DNA from: Pseudomonadota bacterium
Lineage (GTDB): Bacteria; Pseudomonadota; Alphaproteobacteria; SHVZ01
Length of the DNA: 64,000 nucleotides
Assembly: GCA_016195085.1 (NCBI GenBank)
Contig: JACQAG010000006.1
Location: 111,614-175,613 of the forward strand
Direction: 5' to 3'
Made by a program: the position numbers and the translations under genes. Each line of letters starts with the position of its first letter. Within the stretch, counting starts at the first letter, position 1. This document shows positions 17,091 through 25,865 of the stretch, piece after piece. Below the pieces are notes generated by a model. The model was not told the origin of the DNA and did no database searches. It saw only the letters and a program-made list of their open reading frames with translations.

Positions 17091-18473
17091 ATGCGATCAC
17101 CAGTCCCCCAAATCCTTCAGCTCGCCTACGCTGAGTTGCTGCAACGGACATCCGATGCCGATTTCAACCAACAATTTCCTCCAAATGAAACCGGCACCTT
17201 CATTTCAAAGAGGATCAAAGATCGAACCTACTGGTACCGACAGGTACGTGACAAAGACGGAGCTCGCAAACAGATCTATGTCGGGCCCGAAACCGATGAA
17301 CTGCTCACGCGCATTGCAAATCACAAGCAGCGCCGCGACGACCTTGCCGAACGCAAGAATCTAGTCTCGACCCTTCTTAGGTCGGGATATTTCGTCAAAC
17401 CAACCGACGCGGTTGCACAGATCATGATGGCACTGGCGGATGCGGGCTTCTTCCGCCTGCGCGGTGTCCTCGTCGGCACCATCGCCTATCAAACCTACGG
17501 CGCCATGCTCGGCGTTCGCCTTCCAATTCAATCCTTCGCCACCAATGATCTCGATATTGCGCAAGACGCCGCAATCTCGCTTGCGCTGAAAGATGAACAT
17601 CTCAATCTTCTCGACGTGCTGCGCCGTGTTGACCCGAAGGCGCGAGCCAATCCACACCGCGCCAGCAAGACCGCTACAACTACCTACACGGCGGCCGGAA
17701 TTCAGGTCGACGTGTTAACCACTAACCGTGGTCCTAACACCGATACGCCACAACTTTTGCCCGCGCTCGGCACGCATGCGACCGCGTTGCGTCACTTAGA
17801 CCATCTCATTTATCAGCCCGTCCCCGCTGTCCTTCTTTATGACGCCGGCATCCGGGTCACGGTGCCTGACCCAGCCCGATATGCAATTCACAAGCTCATC
17901 GTCGCGCAAGGACGACACACAGGCTCGGGAAAGGTCGTGAAAGACCTCATCCAAGCCGAAGCCCTCGTCGATGCTATCTTGCCCGATCGAAACGGCAGTC
18001 TTCTCACGGCCTGGAACGAGGCCTATGAGCGCGGGCCCAAATGGCGCAAGGAACTTTTTGATTCTCTCGCCTCATTGGGGTTTGCGGTCCGCGATCGGCT
18101 ACTCCAGCGCATTGGTGCCCCCCGTGCGCTTGTGCCTGGTGCGGCACTTCACTTTGAAGACATCCGTCCTCGCTACGACTTGGAACGCGCAAGCGTCGTC
18201 TTTACTGCCCGTGACCAGGACGGCAATCCAATCTTCTGTGTCATCAGTCGTGAAACACTCGATGACCGCTACGGCGCCGACAAGTTTACGCAGGCCCAAC
18301 GCGTCGAGCTCTTCCACAAAAACCGTTCTGAGTTCGAGGCCATGCTGCGCCACAAGTATCTAAAGGAGCCGCTCAGCAGCCCCGAGCCGACGCTGTTTCT
18401 CGGCACGCTGGAGTTTGAGTCCTTTCGCGCCAAGCTTGAGCCCAGCGCCAAGCGCAAGCGCCGATCGACGTAG
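17091..18473 (+). CDS. GSU2403-type nucleotidyltransferase-fold protein with C-terminal DUF1488-like domain
   Basis: 460-aa protein. Residues about 85-335 match the NTP_transf_8/GSU2403 type: VLVGTIAYQTYGAMLG then ATNDLDIAQD, the G[TS]...DxD nucleotidyltransferase signature. Residues about 365-430 (VVFTARDQDGNPIFCVISRETL ... FHKNRSEFEAMLRHKY) look like the small DUF1488 domain fused behind it. The substrate is unknown; related NTase folds occur in toxins and defence proteins. It is the main cargo of the integrase cassette, preceded by a double palindromic operator. Confidence 0.7.
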   Translation: MRSPVPQILQLAYAELLQRTSDADFNQQFPPNETGTFISKRIKDRTYWYRQVRDKDGARKQIYVGPETDELLTRIANHKQRRDDLAERKNLVSTLLRSGYFVKPTDAVAQIMMALADAGFFRLRGVLVGTIAYQTYGAMLGVRLPIQSFATNDLDIAQDAAISLALKDEHLNLLDVLRRVDPKARANPHRASKTATTTYTAAGIQVDVLTTNRGPNTDTPQLLPALGTHATALRHLDHLIYQPVPAVLLYDAGIRVTVPDPARYAIHKLIVAQGRHTGSGKVVKDLIQAEALVDAILPDRNGSLLTAWNEAYERGPKWRKELFDSLASLGFAVRDRLLQRIGAPRALVPGAALHFEDIRPRYDLERASVVFTARDQDGNPIFCVISRETLDDRYGADKFTQAQRVELFHKNRSEFEAMLRHKYLKEPLSSPEPTLFLGTLEFESFRAKLEPSAKRKRRST

Positions 18474-18503
18474 CACGGCGATCCCAACATCCTATCACGT
18501 GCC

Positions 18504-18587
18504 CACGGTACCCTTGCGGGTACGCCGGTTTTGAAAACCGGCAGACCTGCAAGGGTCGCGTGGGTTCGAATCCCACCCCATCCGCCA
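18504..18587 (+). repeat. tRNA-Ser 3'-half repeat 1 (attR of cassette 1), with an inverted tRNA piece
   Basis: 18531-18587 is the direct tRNA half from the anticodon loop to CCA, with the AGACC/GGGTC variable arm. Directly before it, 18504-18532 is a 29-nt perfect reverse complement of the intact tRNA (variable arm plus half of the anticodon arm). Together they form a palindrome around TTTTGAAAA. This copy alone lacks the GGGACA/iteron arm. Confidence 0.85.
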
Positions 18588-18746
18588 AACGTCACTGGCG
18601 CCGAAGGATGACTTCGTCGAAGCCGACAAGGGTGTTCAGGTCTCCGCCCCGCGAACTCTGGATGTCGTTCGGATTTACCCGTGTTGCTGGAGCCAATAAC
18701 CCGCGCGGCGGTCAGCAACCTGTCGACAAAAGGGGAAGCACGGTGG

Positions 18747-19502
18747 TCATTGCCGACCAACCAGTGACCGGCCTTGATCGAAGAAGACGACCTCCTCGGC
18801 AAGGAACGAGAAGGTGTGGCCGTCTGAGAGGATGCGCCGCCACAATGGCTCGATTAGGGCGCGATATCCTGGGGATGCGTAGGCCTCAGCCATCTCCGAT
18901 GCGGAGTCGAACCTGAGCTCCTGCACGCAATCGACGGCGCCCGTTTCGACCGGCCGCGCTCCCGGCAGCCGGAACGAGCCCTCGACCACGTGATTGAGGG
19001 TCCAGCCCTTCAGCTTGCCGGAAAAACATTTCGAAGTCTTGAGGATCGCCTCTGCATAGGCGCCCGTCAGCCATGCATCGAACTCATCGCGGCTGACCCC
19101 GCTCGCCCGGCTGCAAATGATCATGAGCTTGGCCTTGCCCCTGCCCACGCGCCGCACATCCTCGACCGCGGTCATGGACACGGTGTTGTTCATGTCGATG
19201 AAGTTGAGCTCGTCCACGCGGATGCGGTCGCGGTAGATCGACGTCTGGGCAAACGCTTCCTCGTTCGAGCCGTCGCCGGGGATGTGGAACTCGGCGATGC
19301 CGGGGTACGGGAAGGGATTGCCGACCGGTCCGTCCGTGATTTTATGATTCTGCGCATACCGCGTCCGATAGGCGGCATATCCGGGCGAATTGGCGACGGT
19401 GGGTCCGTGCGTCCCGCGCCAATAGCTGTAGAACGCATCGAGAGACAGGCCCGGGCGCGGCGTGAGGAAGGCGATTTTCCTGAACTGCTTTCGAACCGGC
19501 AT
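18747..19502 (-). CDS. EthD-domain (dimeric ferredoxin-like) protein, two repeats
   Basis: 251-aa protein with two EthD-like halves: FLTPRPGLSLDAFYSYWRGTHGPTV near the N terminus and MIICSRASGVSRDEFDAWLTGAYA in the middle. EthD-like proteins occur in degradation clusters, often without a known reaction. The ATG at 19502 has an excellent GGAGG site; a longer frame upstream overlaps the hydratase and is rejected. Last gene of the cassette 2 operon. Confidence 0.75.
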   Translation of the reverse strand: MPVRKQFRKIAFLTPRPGLSLDAFYSYWRGTHGPTVANSPGYAAYRTRYAQNHKITDGPVGNPFPYPGIAEFHIPGDGSNEEAFAQTSIYRDRIRVDELNFIDMNNTVSMTAVEDVRRVGRGKAKLMIICSRASGVSRDEFDAWLTGAYAEAILKTSKCFSGKLKGWTLNHVVEGSFRLPGARPVETGAVDCVQELRFDSASEMAEAYASPGYRALIEPLWRRILSDGHTFSFLAEEVVFFDQGRSLVGRQ

Positions 19503-19518
19503 TCCGCCGCCCTCCTGA

Positions 19519-20310
19519 TCATCGGCCGCTGAACTTCGGCTCTCGCTTGCCGAAGAAGGACGCAAGGCCTTCGTCGAAATCCGCTGTTCGCGCGGTCTTG
19601 ACGAAGGCCTCGCACTCGATCTCCAGATGAGCGGAGAGGTCGCGCGAGAAGGAGTCATCCATCAGGCGCTTGATCATGCCGAAGGCCGTGGTCGGGCCGG
19701 CAGCGAGGCGACGCGCAAGAGCCATCGCCTCGTCTTCGAGCCGCTCGCCTGCGACAGCGCGATTGATGAGACCCAGCCGCAACGCCTCCGCAGCATCGAT
19801 GCGGTCGGAAAGCATCGCCAGCTCCTTGGCCTTCCGCAAGCCCAGGAGCCGAGGCAGGATCCACGACGCGCCGTCATCGGTCGACGCGCCAATCTTGGCA
19901 TAAGCCAGCGAGAAGCGCGCGGTGTCGGCGGCGACGACGAAGTCGCAGGCCAGCATCAGCCCGATCCCCGCGCCGGCCACCGCGCCATGCACCATGGCGA
20001 CCGTCGGAACCGGCGAAAGCGCCAAGCCCCGGATCGCCGGGTGGAAATGCCGCATGGTTCGGTCTGCGACCTCGGCATGCGGGCCGTCGATGCCGGTGAA
20101 CTTGGACACATCGCCGCCGGCGCAGAAACCTCGCCCTGCTCCTCTCAGTAGGATGGCTCTAACGCCGGCGCCCGTCTCGATCCTCTCCACCGCGGCCAAA
20201 AGCGCCTGAGCCAAAGGCACGTCGATCGCATTCAGCACCTCCGGCCGGTTGAGCGTGAGGACCGCCAAGCCATTCTCGATGGAGATCTGCAGTGGTTCGC
20301 GGTTGGTCAT
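19519..20310 (-). CDS. Enoyl-CoA hydratase/isomerase family protein
   Basis: 263-aa crotonase-fold protein. The oxyanion-hole segments are RGAGRGFCAGGDVSKF and VHGAVAGAGIGLMLACDFVVAA. Catalytic Glu positions are less clear (GASTDDGASWILPRLLG carries Asp where many have Glu), so isomerase or hydratase cannot be told apart. Follows the solute-binding gene after a stem-loop and precedes the EthD gene by 16 bp. Confidence 0.88.
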   Translation of the reverse strand: MTNREPLQISIENGLAVLTLNRPEVLNAIDVPLAQALLAAVERIETGAGVRAILLRGAGRGFCAGGDVSKFTGIDGPHAEVADRTMRHFHPAIRGLALSPVPTVAMVHGAVAGAGIGLMLACDFVVAADTARFSLAYAKIGASTDDGASWILPRLLGLRKAKELAMLSDRIDAAEALRLGLINRAVAGERLEDEAMALARRLAAGPTTAFGMIKRLMDDSFSRDLSAHLEIECEAFVKTARTADFDEGLASFFGKREPKFSGR

Positions 20311-20329
20311 CGTCGTAAACGCTCAATGA

Positions 20330-20361
20330 GAAAGCCGGAGCTGTAGCCCGCACCGGCTTTC
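20330..20361 (-). promoter_or_regulatory. Stem-loop between solute-binding gene and downstream genes
   Basis: GAAAGCCGG (20330-20338) pairs with CCGGCTTTC (20353-20361), a perfect 9-bp stem, 22 bp after the stop of the solute-binding gene. No proper U-tract; it is more likely an mRNA-stabilising or attenuating hairpin that keeps binding-protein levels above those of downstream enzymes. Confidence 0.5.
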
Positions 20362-20383
20362 CATCGAGGTCTGGCTTAGGCCG

Positions 20384-21535
20384 TCAATTCGTGACCAGCG
20401 AGGAGATCACGTTCACGTCCTTGCCTTTGATCTGGTTCACGTTGATGACGACCTGAGACTGCTGCGAGTTGTCGAACTTATAGGTCTGCAGCAGACCCTT
20501 GTGCTGGAAGTTGCGGAGAGTCGCAGCGACCTTCTCCGGATCGGTCGTGCCGGCCTTCTTCATCGCCTCGATGACGATCATCACATTGTCATAGCCGGTG
20601 ATGCCGAACGGGAGCGCCTCGCCGCCCGTCGCCTTCTTGAACTCATCCTTGAACGCGGCAAGCTCCGGCGACGTCGAGGTGGTCGGGCCGGTCGAGATGT
20701 AGACGCCGTCAAGGGCCGGACCGGCGGCGTTGATGAAGGTCGGCGATGCCCAGATCACGGCGACGCTGAGGAACGCCGGCTTCAGCTGCAGCTCGCGGTA
20801 TTGCTTGATCATCGAAACGCCGTCTTCGACGAAGGCGGCGCCGACGACCGCATCCGGATTGGAGGCGCGCACCTTGGTGAGCAGACCATAGAAGTCGGTC
20901 GAGCCGGTGTCGAAGTACTCCGCCACCACGACCTTCGAGCCGAGCTCGGTCGCCTTGGCAGCGATCGCCTGCCCAGCGGCACGGCCCCAGTCGTCGTTGC
21001 GCCCGAGATAGGCGATCGACTTCGCGCCCTTCTCCTTGATCAGGTACTCGACCGACGGGCTGACGTTCATGATCGAGGTGAGCGTGGTGCGGAAGCTGTA
21101 TTTGAACTCGGGCGAAACGACCTGTGGCGCGGCGGCAACGAAGCTTATGGCGATGCGCTTATTCTTTTCGGCGATGGGCAGGACCGCCAAGGTCGTGGTG
21201 CTGGAAGGAGGGGTGAAGATCACCGGCACATTGTCCTGGCCGACCAGCTTTTCCGCGGCGGCGACCGACCGCTCGGTTTTCGACTCGTCGTCGACGTTGA
21301 CGAGCTCGATCTTGTACTTTTTGCCGCCGATCTCGACTCCGCCCGCCTTGTTCAGCTTGTCCACGGCATATTGTGTGCCGCCGAGCGACTCCTTGCCGAT
21401 CGACGCATTGGGACCCGAGAGCGCGAAGATAGAGCCGAGCTTCAGGGTCTCCTGAGCCGATGCAGGCGCTGTCAGGGCCGCGACGGCGACCAGCGTGGCC
21501 GCGATCGGGTTGGTGAATCTCGTACGTTTGGTCAT
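20384..21535 (-). CDS. Branched-chain amino-acid-type ABC transporter substrate-binding protein
   Basis: Periplasmic LivJ/LivK-type receptor. Signal peptide MTKRTRFTNPIAATLVAVAALTAPASA cleaved before QET; then LKLGSIFALSGPNASIGKESLGG, the usual Peripla_BP_6 opening. 383 aa. In degradation clusters this family often binds aromatic or other carboxylic acids rather than amino acids, and the neighbours here suggest an organic acid. The ATG at 21535 is chosen because it starts the signal peptide. Confidence 0.92.
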   Translation of the reverse strand: MTKRTRFTNPIAATLVAVAALTAPASAQETLKLGSIFALSGPNASIGKESLGGTQYAVDKLNKAGGVEIGGKKYKIELVNVDDESKTERSVAAAEKLVGQDNVPVIFTPPSSTTTLAVLPIAEKNKRIAISFVAAAPQVVSPEFKYSFRTTLTSIMNVSPSVEYLIKEKGAKSIAYLGRNDDWGRAAGQAIAAKATELGSKVVVAEYFDTGSTDFYGLLTKVRASNPDAVVGAAFVEDGVSMIKQYRELQLKPAFLSVAVIWASPTFINAAGPALDGVYISTGPTTSTSPELAAFKDEFKKATGGEALPFGITGYDNVMIVIEAMKKAGTTDPEKVAATLRNFQHKGLLQTYKFDNSQQSQVVINVNQIKGKDVNVISSLVTN

Positions 21536-21653
21536 GACGTTTCCTTCTCCATCAGTCTGGGTTTGGTAAGAGATCTGCCGGTGTGCGCGCTTTAATGGGA
21601 CAGCGCTTCGGTCGCGCCGGCGTGCGACTGAAGCGTGTAGGCGACCGAGGGCA

Positions 21654-22364
21654 TCACGCGGCGAGCCCTCCGAGGTAGTTCTCCTGGACGGCAGGATCAT
21701 CGAGCAGGTCCCTGCCGGTGCCGCTTTTGACCAACCGGCCAGTCGCCAGGACATAGGCGCGATTGGCGAGCTTCAACGCCATGCGCGCGTTCTGCTCGAC
21801 CAGCAGGATCGTGGTGCCTGCCTGGTTGAGCTCGCGGATGATGCGGCCGACCTGCTGCACGATCGCCGGTGCCAAGCCCAGGGATGGCTCATCCAGCATG
21901 AGCAGGCTCGGCCGGCTCATGATGGCGCGGCTGATGGCGAGCATCTGCTGCTGCCCGCCGCTCAGGCTGCCACCCGGCAGACGCAAGCGCTCGCGCAGGA
22001 TCGGAAAAATGTCGAGCACCCGCTCCATATCCGCCTTCACCGCATTGTCGGTGCGGTAGTAGGCGCCGAGGTCCAGATTCTCGCGAACCGTCATATCGGG
22101 GAAAACGTGGCGGCCCTCGGGCACCAATGCGACGCCACGCTTGATCAGCTGAGAGGACGGCAGGCCGGCGGTCGCGTTGCCGCGCAGCGAAATCGTCCCA
22201 CCGACCGGCTGCAGCATCCCGCAAATGGTCTTCAGGAGCGTCGACTTGCCGGCGCCGTTGGCGCCGATGACGGTGACGATCTCACCCTCGCCGACGGTGA
22301 TCGAGATGTCGTGGAGAGCCAGCACCGGGCCGTAGGCGACGCGCAGGTTCTCGATCTTAAGCAT
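21654..22364 (-). CDS. livF: ABC transporter ATP-binding protein, LivF type
   Basis: 236-aa ATPase. Walker A GANGAGKST, signature LSGGQQQML, Walker B LLMLDEPSLGLAP; the short length and PEGRHVFPDMTVRENL are LivF hallmarks. The ATG at 22364 overlaps the livG stop by 8 bp. Works with LivG on the LivHM channel. Confidence 0.93.
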   Translation of the reverse strand: MLKIENLRVAYGPVLALHDISITVGEGEIVTVIGANGAGKSTLLKTICGMLQPVGGTISLRGNATAGLPSSQLIKRGVALVPEGRHVFPDMTVRENLDLGAYYRTDNAVKADMERVLDIFPILRERLRLPGGSLSGGQQQMLAISRAIMSRPSLLMLDEPSLGLAPAIVQQVGRIIRELNQAGTTILLVEQNARMALKLANRAYVLATGRLVKSGTGRDLLDDPAVQENYLGGLAA

Positions 22365-23136
22365 CGTCGTCGGTTCCCAGATAGGCCTCGATGACCGTGC
22401 GGTCGGTGCGGATCTCCGCCGGCTTGCCCTCGGCGATCTTCCGCCCCTGGTCAAGGACAACGATGCGATCGCAGACGCCCATCACCGCGGCCATGTCATG
22501 CTCGACCAAAAGCACAGTGACTCCGGTATCGCGGATGCGTCGCACCATCTGAGCGGCTTCCATGGTCTCGCGCGGATTCATGCCGGCGAACGGCTCGTCC
22601 AACAGCAGCAGGCGCGGATTCAGCGATAACGCCAAGCCGATGCCGAGCAGGCTCTGATGCGCGTAGGCCATCGAGCCGGCCAGGTTTGCCGCCTGGGAGC
22701 CGAGGCCCACGAAGTCCAGGACCGTCCGCAGGCGCCCGCGGGTCTCCCCTTCGACGGCGCGAGCCGGTGCCAGATGCAGCCAGTCCGCCCAGAAGCCGAC
22801 CCTGTTGCCGGCCAGGAGCGCGGTGCGAAGATTCTCCTCGACGGTGAGCTTGGGGAAAATACGCGTCCCCTGGAACGTGCGGGCGATGCCGAGCGCAGCA
22901 ATGCGGTCCGGCCGGAGGCCGGTGATGCGGTTGCCTTCCAGTCGAACCTCGCCACCGCTCACAGGAAAACGACCGGAGATCAGGTTGAAGGTCGTCGTCT
23001 TCCCGGCCCCGTTGGGCCCGATCAGACCGACGATCTCACCGGCGGCAACATCGAAGGAAACGCCGTTGACGGCGCGAACGCCGCCGAATTCCTTGGCGAT
23101 CGCGTCGACGGAAAGAAACGGAGCATCAGCCGGCAT
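22357..23136 (-). CDS. livG: ABC transporter ATP-binding protein, LivG type
   Basis: 259-aa ATPase. Walker A GPNGAGKTT, LivG-type GIARTFQGTRIFPKLTVEEN, Walker B LLLLDEPFAGMNP and the VEHDMAAVMG switch region. The canonical LSxGxQ signature is degenerate: the equivalent stretch reads AGSMAYAHQSLLGIG. Overlaps livM by 11 bp and livF by 8 bp. Confidence 0.93.
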   Translation of the reverse strand: MPADAPFLSVDAIAKEFGGVRAVNGVSFDVAAGEIVGLIGPNGAGKTTTFNLISGRFPVSGGEVRLEGNRITGLRPDRIAALGIARTFQGTRIFPKLTVEENLRTALLAGNRVGFWADWLHLAPARAVEGETRGRLRTVLDFVGLGSQAANLAGSMAYAHQSLLGIGLALSLNPRLLLLDEPFAGMNPRETMEAAQMVRRIRDTGVTVLLVEHDMAAVMGVCDRIVVLDQGRKIAEGKPAEIRTDRTVIEAYLGTDDDA

Positions 23137-24097
23137 GGCGCTGCTCCTTGGCTCCGTTGGCCGGCTTGCAGGGAGTCAATTTCGCACGGGCGATTTGAGC
23201 GAGACCGACCAGTCCTTGCGGTGCGAACAGCGTGACGAGGATGAGAAGCACGCCCATCATCGCCGGGCGGTAGTGAGTGGTAAAGCTCAGCAGCTCCGGC
23301 ACATAGACCAAGAAGACTGCTCCCAGCAGCGGGCCGATGAGGGTGCCGACGCCGCCGACCACCACCATGACGATCATGTCGACCGAGGCGGAGATGGTGA
23401 ACTGGCTCGGTGCCAGCACGGTGAGGAACGGCCCGAGCAAGAGCCCGCCCAATCCCGAGACGAAGGCGGCAATGCAGAGCCCAATCACCTTGTGGCGCAT
23501 GACCGGGATGCCGACGAATTCGGCCAGGATCTCATCCTCGCGCACCGCGATCAGCATGCGGCCGGTGCGGCTCAGCACCAGCCGCCAGAGTGCCAGCAGG
23601 CTCGCGCCCAGGACGACGAGCACGAGGTAGTAGAACGACGTCTTGGTATCGAAGCTGAGCCCCAGGATCGGCTCCGGCGGGGCTACCGGCCGCAAGCCGA
23701 GCGGTCCATTGGTCATATCCTGCCAGTTGGCGATGACGAGACGGACGATCTCGGCGAAGGCCAACATGACGAGGATGAAGAACGGGCCCCGGAGCCGGAG
23801 GGTCAAGAGTCCGACGAGCGCGGCGACGATCACCACGGCTGCGAGCGCAATCGGAGCCGCAAGCCAGAAGTCGAAGCCGAGCTTGATCCGCAACAGGGCC
23901 GAGACGTACGCGCCGATCGCAACGAACGCCGCTTGCCCCAGGTTGATCTGTCCGACGAAGCCAAGAACCAGCCCCATGCTGAGCGCGAGAATCGCCCAGA
24001 TCAGGGTCAGCGTGAGCAGATAGATCTGGTAATCGCCGAGCGCGGCCGGGGCCGCCGCCAGCAGAAGCACCACTCCGCCGATCAGGACCTTCTTCAG
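23126..24097 (-). CDS. livM: ABC transporter permease, LivM type
   Basis: Inner-membrane permease with about nine to ten hydrophobic segments and the family motif GLVLGFVGQINLGQAAFVAIGAY. The frame is open to 24358, but that part overlaps livH. No ATG lies at the proper place; a CTG at 24097 (LKKVLIGG, with GGGAGGG upstream) or a GTG at 24073 are the likely starts. I chose 24097 because it keeps the MKK-like beginning and overlaps the livH stop. Confidence 0.85.
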   Translation of the reverse strand: MKKVLIGGVVLLLAAAPAALGDYQIYLLTLTLIWAILALSMGLVLGFVGQINLGQAAFVAIGAYVSALLRIKLGFDFWLAAPIALAAVVIVAALVGLLTLRLRGPFFILVMLAFAEIVRLVIANWQDMTNGPLGLRPVAPPEPILGLSFDTKTSFYYLVLVVLGASLLALWRLVLSRTGRMLIAVREDEILAEFVGIPVMRHKVIGLCIAAFVSGLGGLLLGPFLTVLAPSQFTISASVDMIVMVVVGGVGTLIGPLLGAVFLVYVPELLSFTTHYRPAMMGVLLILVTLFAPQGLVGLAQIARAKLTPCKPANGAKEQRHAG

Positions 24098-24966
24098 TGC
24101 ACCCTCCCGAACAGTCCGGAAGGGCGAACGAGTAGGATGGCGATCAACAGGAAAAAGGTGAAGACGTCCTTGAAGGCAAAGCTGATGTAAGCACCGGTCA
24201 GGTTCTCGAAGAGGCCGATCGCGAGACCGCCGGCAACGGCGCCGGGAACGCTGCCGAGGCCGCCGAAGATGACAATGATGAAGGCTTTGATCAGAGGCGA
24301 GCCGCCCATCGACGGCTCGACGGCATAAAGCGTACCGAGGAGCGCGCCGGCGGCGCATGCCATGGCGCCGGAGATGGCGAAGGCCACGGCCACGATACGG
24401 TCGACGTTGAGGCCAATCGCCTCGGCGCCATGGCGGTTCTGGGCGATGGCGCGAAGCGCCTTCCCGATCTTGGTCTTGTACAGCAGCAGATAGAGGCCGA
24501 CGACGAGCAGCGCCGTAATGCCGAGGACCGCGAGGCGATGGTTGGTCATCACGACGTCGCCGACTTCGACGATCCCGGTAATGCCCGCGCTCATCTGGCG
24601 AGGTGCCGTACCCCAGGTGATGATCGCCGCCTCGCGGAAGACGTAGAGGAGACCGAGCGTGGCCAGAATGATCTGCAGCTCGCCCTGGAGGGACGTGAAA
24701 GACCCTTGCATCAGCGGCTTCAGCGTCGTGTAGAACATGATGACGCTGACCAGAGCGATGCCGGCCATGGCGAATGGGAGCGCCGCAAAGAACGGCACGT
24801 CCAGATAGCTCATAATGGTGAAGGTGAAGAACGCCCCCAGCATCAGCAGCTCGCCATAGGCGAAATTGACGACGCGCGCGGCTCCGAAGATCAGCGTGAA
24901 TCCCAGCGCCGACAGCGCGTAGATGCCACCGAGCACCAGACCATTGGCGAGCTGTTGCGCTAGCAC
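24094..24966 (-). CDS. livH: ABC transporter permease, LivH type
   Basis: 290-aa inner-membrane permease. LANGLVLGGIYALSALGFTLIFG near the N terminus, NFAYGELLMLGAF and GGLGSVPGAVAGGLAIG are typical of LivH. The start is the GTG at 24966, overlapping the stop of the hydrolase gene (GTGCTAG); the longer open frame upstream is antisense-like and rejected. Confidence 0.92.
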   Translation of the reverse strand: MLAQQLANGLVLGGIYALSALGFTLIFGAARVVNFAYGELLMLGAFFTFTIMSYLDVPFFAALPFAMAGIALVSVIMFYTTLKPLMQGSFTSLQGELQIILATLGLLYVFREAAIITWGTAPRQMSAGITGIVEVGDVVMTNHRLAVLGITALLVVGLYLLLYKTKIGKALRAIAQNRHGAEAIGLNVDRIVAVAFAISGAMACAAGALLGTLYAVEPSMGGSPLIKAFIIVIFGGLGSVPGAVAGGLAIGLFENLTGAYISFAFKDVFTFFLLIAILLVRPSGLFGRVH

Positions 24967-25865
24967 AGGAAGCGCTCGATCAGCTGGCCGACCGTCGCCG
25001 GCGCGTCGTGGTGAAGATTGTGCCCGGTATCGGGTATTCGCTCGAAGGCCAGCGACGGCATCATCTCCCGCCGCGCCGCCAACACCTCGGGATCGCTTCC
25101 CGGCGCATTGGCGCGGTGATCGCCAGCGGCGATCCACAGCACCGGAGCACGAATTCGCGACCAAATAGCGCGCCACTCATCCATGTGATGGAGAGATGGC
25201 AGTGAGCCCTGATAGCTGGGATCGAAGCGCCATCGATAGCTCCCATCGGCCTGCCGCGAGCTCGAATGCTCGGCAAGGAACATCGCCTTGTCGAGTTCGA
25301 GCCTGCGATTGGCATGCCGCAGCCGCTGGGCCATGGCGGCAATCGAGGGATAGGCGATGGGCTCACGTGGCTGCCTTATTCGATCCAAATACCTGCCCAG
25401 CACGGCGCTCATGTCCGCCGGCACCTGGTGCAGAGGCGGCCCGAACGCATCCAGGGAGACGAGCTTGCTCACGCGGTCGGGACGCAGTCCGGCATAGATG
25501 CTGGCAAGGTTGCCACCCATGCTGTGACCTACGACCGCAGTCGGGCGGTCGCTCAAAACCTGGAGAAAAAGCGCGTCGAGATCGGCGAGGACCTCGTGCA
25601 ACCAATAGCCCTGCGTGCTCCATTCAGAGCCGCCATGCCCGCGGAAATCAGGGGCGATGACCGACCAGTCCTGCGTCAGCGCGTCGACTACGAACTGAAA
25701 GGTGATGGAGCTGTCCCTCCCCCCGTGCAGGAACAGGATCGGTCGCGCGTCGGCCCGGCCCCATCGGCGCAGGTTGTAGCCGACACCGCGAATCGACAGC
25801 CGTTCGCAGCGCGATGGCCGTCGCGTCGAATAAATCGGGACCTGATCGTTACCGTCAGCCAGCAT
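24960..25865 (-). CDS. Alpha/beta hydrolase
   Basis: 301-aa esterase/lipase-fold enzyme. Oxyanion segment LFLHGGRDSS, nucleophile elbow VVGHSMGGN, acid region around WIAAGDHRAN and the catalytic His in PDTGHNLHHD. Position between alcohol dehydrogenase and transporter suggests cleavage of an ester, lactone or thioester intermediate; the exact substrate is unknown. Confidence 0.88.
   Translation of the reverse strand: MLADGNDQVPIYSTRRPSRCERLSIRGVGYNLRRWGRADARPILFLHGGRDSSITFQFVVDALTQDWSVIAPDFRGHGGSEWSTQGYWLHEVLADLDALFLQVLSDRPTAVVGHSMGGNLASIYAGLRPDRVSKLVSLDAFGPPLHQVPADMSAVLGRYLDRIRQPREPIAYPSIAAMAQRLRHANRRLELDKAMFLAEHSSSRQADGSYRWRFDPSYQGSLPSLHHMDEWRAIWSRIRAPVLWIAAGDHRANAPGSDPEVLAARREMMPSLAFERIPDTGHNLHHDAPATVGQLIERFLC

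Larger units (their letters stand above)
15290..18587. mobile_element. Cassette 1: integrase-bearing tRNA-Ser island
   Basis: Starts at the intact tRNA-Ser and ends at the tRNA 3'-half copy 18531-18587. It carries the only integrase of the region, two small ORFs and a nucleotidyltransferase. Its tRNA allele (variable arm GTACCC/GGGTAC) differs from that of all downstream copies (AGACC/GGGTCT), as expected if this is the newest insertion and supplied the present 3' half of the tRNA. Confidence 0.75.
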
